A stretch of 31,583 nt of DNA from Lichtheimia corymbifera B2541. Its lineage: Eukaryota; Mucoromycota; Mucoromycetes; Mucorales; Lichtheimiaceae. The stretch is taken from positions 1-31,583 of the forward strand of contig JNEU01000832.1 in NCBI GenBank assembly GCA_000697475.1, written 5' to 3'. Below the pieces are notes generated by a model. That model had not been told where the DNA came from, did not search any database, and worked only from the letters and a program-made list of their open reading frames with translations. Both the position numbers and the translations under genes were made by a program. Of this stretch, positions 1-9,071 are shown piece by piece. Numbering within the stretch: position 1 is the stretch's first letter; each line of letters begins with the position of its first letter.

Positions 1-392
1 TATGCATGGCATTTAGGATTGGATGCTTAGCTCGCGCGCAGACGCACACACACACACGTGAAAGAAAGTAATAGAATATCCATAACATCATACATTGAAT
101 AAATCAACGCTAGTCATCTCGTGTATAATACAAGGACGCTATTAAGTGTTTATCTATCACATATCGTGGCATACATCCGTTGTATATATTCAACTAGGCA
201 AACATGGGTGTTAGTAGGCTCCTCCAGCATTGATGAATGATCCATATGTAGTACCTTCCAAATATGTAGTCATTTTATATATCATCAATCATATAAAATT
301 AGCTATGTGCTATTCTGTGACCAACGGTATAGGATACCTGTGGTATATTGCGCTTTGGCGCAATTTTACGCAGGTATCTTGCCTACCCCCGC
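1..392. other. Gene-free left edge with short CA microsatellite
   Basis: I see no gene here. A short (CA)n run lies at about 44-57. The rest is AT-rich sequence with scattered stops in all frames and no recognisable protein or RNA gene. Confidence 0.5.
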
Positions 393-430
393 TTGTGACC
401 CTGCCAAAAATTTGGCGGGGGTGGTCACAA
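393..430. repeat. Hairpin related to the cores of the nearby foldback elements
   Basis: An imperfect inverted repeat. The outer arms TTGTGACC (393-400) and GGTCACAA (423-430) are exact complements, and the inner arms are GCCAAA and TTTGGC. It resembles the central hairpins of the foldback elements at 1303-1379 and 2329-2405, which also pair a gCCAAA-type arm with a TTTGGC-type arm. It is probably the remnant of another copy. Confidence 0.55.
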
Positions 431-459
431 TTTTCGGTGACCTGGTGACCAACGATAAT

Positions 460-1055
460 GATACTTCCCAATGAACAACACCACTTGCCATATAGCATCA
501 TGCTTTCAGCATATGTAAAAACGTAAATGTGAATGTATCGAGGATTGGCAAGCGCAATCGTGAAACATGATTCACAAGGTGCGCTCGACCACGACGAGCA
601 ATATTGTTCTAAGAGCCTACGTATTATTGTAAACTTTAGAGATACAGGCATCTTTATGGTTTTACATATGCTGAAAGCATGATGCTATATGGAGAGTGAC
701 GCTTGTTCATTGCGAAGTATCATGCAAATGAGCTGTGTTGCACAAACACGCATCTGCGCATTTTCTGCTCTATCAGAGTCAAGCTACTTCACAATGAACA
801 AACACCACTTGTCATATAGCACCATGCTTTTCAGCATATGTAAAACATAAAAGTGCCTGTATCTCTAAACTTTACAATGAGACATAGGCTCTTTCATAGA
901 GCAATATTGCTCGTCGTGGTCGAGCGCACCTTATCAATCATGCTTCATGATCACGCTTGCCAATCCTAGATCCAGGCACATTTACGTCTTTTTCATATGC
1001 TAAAAGCGCGATGCTATATGACAAGTGGTGTTGTTCATTGGGAAGTATTATGCAA
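460..1055. repeat. Foldback (long inverted repeat) element, diverged copy
   Basis: Positions of about 460-720 and 790-1055 are imperfect reverse complements of each other. Shared blocks include a start like TACTTCCCAATGAACAACAC, a GCGCTCGACCACGACGAGCA block and a TAGAGATACAGGCA block. The arms are separated by about 70 bp, which itself resembles the terminal part of the next element at 1053-1130. No transposase reading frame is present, so this is a non-autonomous foldback or MITE-like repeat. I could not define target-site duplications. Confidence 0.7.
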
Positions 1056-1059
1056 ATGA

Positions 1060-1610
1060 GCTGTGTTGAACAAGCACGCCCCTGTGCATCTTCCGCTCTA
1101 TTAGGGTCAAGCTACTTCACAATGAACAAACACCACTTGTCATATAGCATCATGCTTTTCAGCATATGTAAAACATAAAAGTGCCTGTATCTCTAAACTT
1201 TACAATGAAACGTGGGGTCTTCAATCGAACAATATTGCTCGTCGGGGTGAAGCGCACCTTGGGTGCAAGTTTCACGATCAGGCTCGTCGATCCTAGATTT
1301 CGCAATGTCACCACCAGCCAAAGTGGATCGTGGGTCGACCTCTTGAATTTTTTTTCAACTTTGGCTGGTGGTGACATTGGGTGAATCTGAGATTGGCCAC
1401 GACGATCGTGAAACTTGCGCCCAAGGTGCGCTTCACCCCGACGAGCAATATTGTTCTATGAAAGAGCCTATGTTTCATTGTAAAGTTTAGAGATACAGGC
1501 ACTTTTATGTTTTACATATGCTGAAAAGCATGATGCTATATGACAAGTTATGTTTGTTCATTGTGAAGTAGCTAGACCCTACTAGAGCCAAAGGTGCAGG
1601 GAGGCGTGTT
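1060..1610. repeat. Foldback element with a perfect 22-bp core stem
   Basis: The two halves (about 1065-1324 and 1358-1605) are near-complete reverse complements. The outer ends pair a block like CTCTATTAGGGTCAAGCTAC with its complement near 1565-1590. At the centre 1303-1324 and 1358-1379 are perfect 22-bp complements around a loop of 33 nt that contains a T-tract. Short reading frames exist on both strands but are mirror images of the repeat arms and show no protein family. It is a non-autonomous element that would form a long hairpin if transcribed. Confidence 0.8.
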
Positions 1611-1689
1611 TGTGTACCTGAGCTAAAAAGTCAGCACTTCAGGGACAATGCATGGCAGGTAGGCAAATGTCATTTCCAATGCATACATT

Positions 1690-2022
1690 AGCAGCTAACA
1701 TGCAATTTTTCCCATTCCAGCTTTTGCCCAATCCACTGGATGGGAACGATGCCTGTGGTAGACATTCATCTCCATCATTCAACCTTCTTGGTCCGAGCTG
1801 ATTTGACCGAGTTACGCTCAAACAAAGAGCATATCAACGCATACATGCAGCATGCACTATCTACCTCAACTGATGTCTCTTTATTTGAGCGTAACTCAGC
1901 CAAGTCAGCTCGAATTACGACAATTGAATCACGGAAATGCTCGACTGGAGCAGGCGCATCATTCCCATCAAGTGGATTAGGCAAAAACTAGGGATGGAAA
2001 AAAGTGCATGTTAGATAGCAAG
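1690..2022. repeat. Second, unrelated palindromic element
   Basis: An inverted repeat with arms of about 1694-1829 and 1878-2019 around a centre of about 48 bp. The arms share a block like GAGTTACGCTCAAA with its complement, and a CAATCCACTGGATGGGAA-like block. The sequence differs from the flanking foldback family, so a second repeat family sits between two copies of the first. Reading frames of 60-83 codons here are shadows of the palindrome. Confidence 0.75.
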
Positions 2023-2089
2023 GTATGACCATTATTGAATGGTCCATTAACTATCATACACTTGCCCTTTCTGTTCACCCCAAACAGAT

Positions 2090-2625
2090 ATGCTACATAA
2101 ACACGCCCCTCTGCATCTTTGGCTCTATTAGGCTCAAGCTACTTGACAATGAACAAAGGCCACTTTTCATATAGCATCACGCTTACAGCATATGTAAAAC
2201 ATAAAGGTGCCTGTATCTCTAAACTTTAGAATGAAAGGTGGGCTCTTTCATAGAACAATATTGCTCGCCGGGGTGGAGCGCACCTTGTGTAGAAGTTTCA
2301 CTATCAAGTTCGGCAATCCCTGATTTCGCAATGTCACCACCAGCCTCGTCGAAAAAAAAAATTCAAGAGGTCGACCCTCGGATCCAGTTTGGCTGGTGGC
2401 GACATAGCGAAAACTGCGATTGGTCACCACGATCGTGAAACTTCTACAAATGGTACTTTCGACCTCGACGAGCAACTTTGTTCTATGAAAGGCCCCACGT
2501 TTCACTGTAACGTTTAGAGATGTTGGTGTCTTTATGTTTTACATATGCATGCTATCTGACAAGTGGTCTCTGTTCATTGCTAAGTAGCTTGACCCTGATA
2601 GTGCAAAAGATGCAGAGGGACTCAT
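2090..2625. repeat. Foldback element, copy with reversed core
   Basis: Same family as 1060-1610. The ends have CCCCTCTGCATCTTTGGCTC and its approximate complement near 2600. The core arms lie at about 2329-2345 and 2388-2405. The loop sequence (A-tract, then AAGAGGTCGACC) is the reverse complement of the loop in the 1060-1610 copy, so the two copies are inserted in opposite orientation or the core has flipped. No coding capacity. Confidence 0.8.
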
Positions 2626-5035
2626 GTGATATAACTCAGAGGGGCAGGGCTTGAAGCGTTCTTATTGGTGGAGAGTGCATGATAGTGTTGTGGTTAGTGT
2701 AGTGAAGCCCAGTGAGGTTATCCCATTTTTGTTTTGATATCATGAAACACACATCAGTATAAAAGACTAGTGAATACAAATAAAGACAATCAGGATCTTC
2801 TTTTCCTCTGATTTCATACAAAACGTATATTGACACCGCGTATTCTGTCAACCGCGAAGATCCCAAAACCAACGTATGTAAATCAAGGACCGCGTCAGGA
2901 CTACTAGGATATTGATACTTACGTCCGTGGTGGATACTTTAGTGTAGTTATTACTTTTACTGTTATTGTACCGCGTTTACACACACATCTATCTACCCTC
3001 ATACTTTATCTTTGTCTTTGGTATGTCATTTTGTTATTGCACACCGCGTATTTGTGCCCGCTTTTCATTGAATACTTATCCCCATTTGTATTGTACTTGT
3101 GTGTAGAAGCACTCAAAGGTTAAAGACCCATCGACAATAATAGTGTTGTGATGTAGCTTGAGACCGTTGTTAGCTCTCACACGGTCATGCGTTTGTAAGC
3201 TTAGTGATGCATGCGTATTATAAACCATTGAACAACGACGAATAAACAAAAGGCTCTCTTCCCAACTTCTCACCTTAGGGTACGGATGGACACGGTATTG
3301 TCAACGCGCTTTTTACCCTAGTGGTGTTGAAGGAAGGACAGGTTGGCGACCGCGTTTTATGTATTATTCTCCAACGTGAGAGTCTCCCTTGTGTATCTTA
3401 TTCCCATGCACATTGTATCGCGCGTACGTTGTGAGTGGTGTTCAGTTAGTGTAAACGCTGAGCATAACTGCAGTTAAAGACCCCATACAACAATGAAAAT
3501 CTCTAAATAGTAAGGTCCCCCTATGATGGTATGGTTAGCAAGCCAAAAATGATCTATGTATCCAAGACTATGAGCGGTAATAGTGTTGGTAGTCTCCAGG
3601 GTTCATTATCATATAAGGCTATGCATACAAGGTAGCTTATGCTGGTAGTGTCGTTGTCATAGGTAAGCATTATGATGTATGTACTTGTGCCACAGAGCTC
3701 ATCTTCCTTAACCGTAACGATTTAAGCTTACAATGGATCAAGCTTCCGTAACAGCAGTGTTTGTTGGGTACCATTACTATGGGTTTATTAATAATTGAAA
3801 ATACAAGCGTCTATTTATATATGTATACAATCAGTTATTGACACTACCCATCGTCTAATCAGCATATGAACAATGAAGCTTTAATGAATGTAATATGACA
3901 GAAGGAACAAGAGCGTCTCGATACAATGATGTGGGTATAATCCAATCTCCCCTTCCGGCCTTCAAATTTCTATCCTTCCTTTCATTCTAGAGGCCAACCA
4001 GTGGATCACAGAGAATCAGCGGCTGCCGTTGTGTCATTGTATTCTTGGTTGCTGCCGTCATAAGCATCTTCATCCATGATTGTAAAAATAGCTGTTGCAT
4101 GCATTGACTTGAGTGTTGCAATATCATCCATGGAGGTAAGATATCTCTCGTCAAACATATAAAGACCTCTTGTCCATGCCATCCAATCCATCATAATCCT
4201 CAGCCGTATCCACATGACATAGTCCATCGTTCCTGCTGACGACGCGCCAAGTAGCCAAAGCAACATTCCAGGATTCCTCATTACTGTACTTGATTGCATC
4301 CATCCATCCATCCATAACCGTTGCAAGTCCAATAAGAAAGAGCCTCTGTGATTGCTGCTGATATGCTTCCTTTTCCATCCAGGTGTTGGTCTGTCTCTTT
4401 CTGGTCATTTTCATTGCAGCTCAACAAGGTGAAGAGTGCTTGTATTGCAGGGTACTTGGTAGCTGATATGGGACCATCCAGTCATATCCATCATAGCAAG
4501 TTGCCACACGTAAATAAAGCTGTTTCTATACAATGGCTATAAGCTGCCTACGTGAACAGGCCGCAAGTAACTTGAGTCAGTGGAGACCTTGCTAATGGCA
4601 ACTGCTGTTAGAGGATGGTTGTGGCAGAGGAGCATGCAAGAGAGCGTGTTGTAGTAGTAGTGTAACAAGATTGTGGACGCTGTTTAAGCCAATAGAGTCA
4701 TCGCTAATGGCAACTGCTGAAATGAATGCTTTTACGATTGGTTGTGGCAGAGGATTGTGCAAGAGAAGGTGTAATGTCAAGGAACGCGGGTAATGTAGTG
4801 TGGTGCACACGGCATGGGACTTGCCATTCAGTCAAAGACAATCGGATCAGGACAGTTGTAGGATTGACATGATGGGCTGAAGCAGGACAATCGGTTGCAG
4901 GTGGTAATCGTTTTGAATGGGGCAGCAGTTGAGAATTGGAAGAAAAGGCAAGTAGCTGCAAGTGAAAGAGGTGGAAATTAATAGATCAGGCACTGCCAGA
5001 CAGATCAATGCACACTGTAAATTGATCCATGATCT
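2626..5035. other. Gene-free, repeat-derived intergenic region
   Basis: No reading frame here has a family signature or a plausible intron chain. It contains an ACCGCG-rich stretch (2835-3354) and a duplicated segment (about 4591 and 4703, offset 112 bp, sharing GCTAATGGCAACTGCTG and then TTGTGGCAGAGGA). I see no tRNA or 5S rRNA gene, but inspection by eye is weak for these. Confidence 0.5.
2835..3354 (+). repeat. Cluster of six ACCGCG hexamers
   Basis: ACCGCG occurs at 2835, 2851, 2889, 2970, 3043 and 3349, all on the + strand. Two sit in a longer shared context (TGTTATTG followed a few bases later by ACCGCGT, about 73 bp apart), and two others in ACACCGCGTATT. This may be the residue of an old degenerate tandem repeat or a cluster of binding sites. 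I cannot distinguish these. Confidence 0.45.
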
Positions 5036-6210
5036 TGAGATTGCCCATTTCGAACCTCAAACTTGCACACAATATGCTTTACGTCATGCTGATCAACTTT
5101 GTCTTAATAAAGAACCCACATTTCATTCAAAGATTTTGAATGGGAGGGTGCAATGTGGGGTTTACTATAACCGACGGAAATTTGGAAAGCGCCGGATTTA
5201 TTGAAATGCCATTTAGTATGAATTACCTTGGAATTGCCCATCTTGAACTTGAAACTTGGTAAGCAGATTCGCTGGGACATGTTGATCAACTCCATTCATT
5301 TAAAAACCGTATGCTTCATTATGATGTTTCAATGAATCGGGCGGCCCAAATATAGGACGGATGGAGCGCAAGTAGGGTGCATAGTGCACACCCCCGCCAT
5401 TGTCCACCTCCATCGTGAAACTTGTTCAGGACGGTGGGTTCCAACATGGTGATCATCTCCATTCAAATAAAAACTGTAGGCTTCATTGTGAGAAATAAAA
5501 TGGGAGCGCCGGACGATGAATGGATGGGAATATACATATTGTGGACTGCCCAGAAACTTGAGATTGCCTCTCCCGAACCTGAAACTTTCACACAAGGTGC
5601 TCTTAATCATGCTGATCAATGTTGTCTTAATAAAGAATCCACACTTCATTTAAAAGTTTTGAATGGGAGGGTGTGATGTGGGGTTTACTATAGTGGACTG
5701 AAATTCCGCACCCGCCCGAATTCATTGAAATGCCACACAATATGCAATTCCTTGAGATTCCCCATTTTCAACATGAAACTTGGTAATAAGGTTCGCTGAG
5801 TCATGCTGATCAACTCCATTCATTTAAAAACCGCACGTTTCATTATGAGGTTCCAATGAATCGGACGGTCCAAGTTTAGGAGAGATATGATGGTCGGACG
5901 GAATGCAAGTAAGTTGTATAGTGCACACCCCCGCAGTTGTCCACCTCCATTGTGAAAATTGGTCAGACGGTGGGATTCGACATGCTGATCAACTCCATTC
6001 AAATAAAAACCATATGCTTCATTGTGAGAAATAAAATGGGAGCGTTCGAGGATGAATGGATGGGAATATATATAGGTAGATGGCCCAAGACTTTGAGATT
6101 GCCCAGCTCGAGCTTGAAACTCCCACACAAGATCTGTTCAATCACGTTGATCAACTTTGTTCTAATAAAGACACCATGCTTCATTATGTAATGATTTTGA
6201 ATGAGAGGAT
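5036..6210. repeat. Tandem array with higher-order structure (three-monomer unit of about 525 bp)
   Basis: A recurring core, a GAAACTT-like block followed by about 40 bp, then GATCAAC, then a TTCATT block about 35 bp on, appears seven times. The GATC anchors are at 5091, 5284, 5451, 5613, 5808, 5987 and 6149, so spacings run 162-195 bp. Every third copy is the closest match: copies 1, 4 and 7 share CTTAATAAAGA-type text, copies 2 and 5 share CATTTAAAAACCG, and copies 3 and 6 share GAGAAATAAAATGGGAGCG. The array is therefore about 2.3 copies of a 522-536-bp unit made of three diverged monomers. Nothing in it looks coding. Confidence 0.75.
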
Positions 6211-6839
6211 GCAATATAGAAGGGAACATGAGTAGGCTGGATTGTGTGTCAAATCCACTGTGATCAAAGCATATGAATGATGCAGATGATGGGAAGAAGC
6301 AGGAGAATCGCTTACATACAGTGTATCAGGCAACGGTTGGAAATGGGGTGGGGGGAAAGAGGCTATTAGCTGGCAGTTTATGACATCGGGATTAATTGTG
6401 GTATACCATGTTGAAGAAGTGATCTGAACAATGATCAGGCCAGCTTATTGTAGAGGTAGTCTCTCATTGTAAATATGGATGGCATGCTTATGTAAACGCG
6501 TAAGTTTATTGTAAGATCAACAAGATATCAAAAGTTTACGAATGAAGTGAGGAACCGGAGCAGCTATTCGCTCCTACAAAGAAACAGGAATATAGCAAGC
6601 TCGTCTCGTATTTTAATTATATTCAAACATGAGGGGCATCAAATACACGCGGCATGGTAGTAATAAGGCTGGACAGCAGTTGGGTAATAAGACAAGTAAT
6701 AGAGAGGATGCTAGATCAACTTCTGTCAAAGCGAAGGAAATGCAAGGGGAATTTGATTGGGCAATGCAGTGGTAATGTCAGCCCTTGACGGCATGTTGCG
6801 CGTATGTAATACTTCTTTCCTTCCTCTTATCCAAATATC
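6211..6839. other. Intergenic region upstream of the Ddi1-like gene
   Basis: No gene seen. The left part (about 6296-6310, GAAGCAGGAGAATCG) resembles 4879-4893 left of the tandem array (GAAGCAGGACAATCG), so related sequence flanks the array on both sides. The last 40 bp before the ATG are pyrimidine-rich, as in other promoters of this window. Confidence 0.4.
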
Positions 6840-8832
6840 ATGAGACTCGTTGTCACGACAGATACCGATCAGCTTTACAACCTTGAAATTGACAGCTCGA
6901 TGGCCGTTGAAGACTTGAAGGCCTTGTTGGAAAGCGAGGTAGGTTACAATGGAAAGAGAGAGAAGCTTGCCGTTTTCACAATGAGCGCTTGCTGATTCTG
7001 TACGTCAAAGTCAGGGATCCCACCCGAGCAACAAGAGCTTGTACATAATGGTCGAGTGCTTGATGAAGCCAAGAAACTGCTCCAAGAGTATGGTGTTGCC
7101 CAAGACGATCTCATTCTGATGCAACGCAAAGCAGTTGGGACACCTGCAGCTGGTGCTGGTGCTGGTGCTGCTTCTCCTGCAAGGTACATTTTCTTGATGC
7201 ATATAAGAGATCTCTATCGTCTACATATAACAAAGAATGCAAGATGCTCACTGATATGATTTACTATAGCAATCCCAACTTTGACTTGATGCGTCAACAT
7301 GTTCTTCGTGATCCAAGACTTTTACAGCAGCTTGCCAATGTAAGTATTATTTGGTTAGATATCAGCCTGGGCACAAAGAGCAGGAGAATGGGAGAGCATG
7401 GACCAGAATGAAGGATCTTGTAACTAATATCGCGTTTAATCATGCACAGGCCAACCCCGAGCTTGCACGTGCCGCACTCAATGACCCCGCTAGGTTTTCA
7501 TCTATGGTTCAACAACTTGAGCAAAGCCGACGACAAGCTGAACAGCAACGACAAACTATGATGGCTGCTAGTAGTGATCCATTTGATATTGAAGCTCAAA
7601 AACGAATTGAGGAAGCCATTCGTCAAGAAAACATTGCTGCCAACTTGGAAGCTGCCATGGAATACAATCCAGAGTCGTTTGCTCGTGTAAGTGTGTTGTG
7701 TATATGGGTGTGGCTGAGAGAGTTTGTACCCTATACTAATCATTTAATCTAGGTCACACGTTTGTACATCAATGTGGAGATCAATGGACACAAGCTCGTG
7801 GCACTGGTTGACTCGGGTGCCCAAAGCACAGTCAGTAAGTCATTCCCATTTTTCTTATTCCTGATAAATTCTTATCCTTGTTTATTATACTAGTGAGTCC
7901 GGAAACTGCTGAGATGTGTGGATTGATGCGGTTGGTGGATACCCGATTTAGCGGTGTGGCCAAAGGCGTGGGCACAGCAAACATTCTTGGACGTGTTCAC
8001 AGCGCACAAATGAAATTGGCAAAGGACTTTTTTATTGCATGCTCGTTTATCGTCGTCGAAGGAAAGGGCTCGGAGTTGTTGTTTGGTTTAGACATGTTGA
8101 GACGGCATCGTGTAAGTTACTTTTCCCTTTATGAAATGAATATACTAATTTATCATATAAAAAGGCATGCATTGACCTACGGAGGAATGCTTTGACATTT
8201 GATGATTGTGAAATACCATTCTTGAATGAACACGAACTTCCGGAGAAGCAGCGAATGATTGAGGTACGATAAGACAAGAAGGGGGGTTGTTGAGGCGGGC
8301 TTTTTGAGTGTGTGTTATGCATCATTGGATCCTTACAAGGAGAACGGGATGCGGGATTATATAGATTCATGGCAGTGCAGAAGATGAAATGCCGACTGAA
8401 GCACGAACTGCCGGACCACAAGCCGCAGCTAATGCTGTAGGGTCTTCATCCCGAGATGCAGCACCAACATCATCAGGAGGTACCACTCAAACACAGCAAC
8501 AGCAGCAGCAACCGGACAAACAACAACAACCACAAGGTCAACAACAGCAACAGACATCATCACAAGGCAAGTAAATATCAGCATGCAAACAACAAAGAGA
8601 ATCTAACATTGGTAACAATGAAATAGAAAGCAAATACCCGGAGGATCATATTAGTATTTTGATGAATCTCGGTGTCAGCCGTCAGGTACGAATGAATGAA
8701 TTGTGAGCTGATATTGTAGATGACTGATTTTATATACACACTATCTGCAACCATATATAGGAGGCTATCCATGCGCTTGACATGGCGTCAGGAAACCCAG
8801 ACTTGGCTGCAAGCTTGCTATTTCAAATGTGA
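6840..8832 (+). CDS. DDI1: Ddi1-like ubiquitin shuttle/aspartyl protease (UBL-RVP-UBA)
   Basis: Ten exons: 6840-6938, 7011-7183, 7270-7339, 7450-7686, 7753-7834, 7894-8111, 8165-8263, 8365-8570, 8631-8685 and 8761-8832, giving 436 aa with all junction phases consistent. Residues 1 to about 75 are a ubiquitin-like domain ([18 protein letters not shown], then [15 protein letters not shown]). A helical region covers about 90-180. The retroviral-protease fold starts near 194, with the catalytic motif DSGA at 213-216. A Q-rich linker covers about 345-393, and a C-terminal UBA covers about 395-436 ([19 protein letters not shown]). Ddi1 proteins link polyubiquitinated clients to the proteasome and can cleave them; yeast Ddi1 also acts in exocytosis and DNA-crosslink tolerance. 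The length is close to yeast Ddi1, and both protease and UBA look intact. The exon 8 acceptor (ATAG at 8364) was chosen because others hit a stop. Confidence 0.93.
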
Positions 8833-9071
8833 TCATTTCCCATCCGTGTTTTTGAGATTCCTCGTTTAGGTAGTTTTACTGCTCCTTCTTTCTTTCTTAC
8901 TTCCAATCCCTTTTTTATCTTTTTTACTTTCTCTCTTCCTCTTTTCTCTTTCTCTCACTCAACTCACATTCCCCCACCTTACACGCTCTATCTGGTCACT
9001 GCAACGCCAAATAAACACGCCATATGGTTAGAACCAACACCACCACTCCTTTATTCTTTTTGTCATAACTA

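Noticed and set aside
1159..1502. Paired reading frames on both strands (PVSLNFTMK-type peptides) in the foldback elements
   Set aside because: They mirror each other because the DNA is an inverted repeat. No family, no codon preference and no start context; they are shadows of the repeat.
4006..4414. Overlapping 87- and 108-codon - strand frames in the intergenic region
   Set aside because: No recognisable domain, many Met/Trp/Asp from GATGGATGG-type simple sequence, and no supporting splice structure.
5036..6210. Calling the tandem array a centromere
   Set aside because: Only about 2.3 units are present, beside ordinary genes. The satellite-like organisation is noted, but a centromere claim is unsupported.
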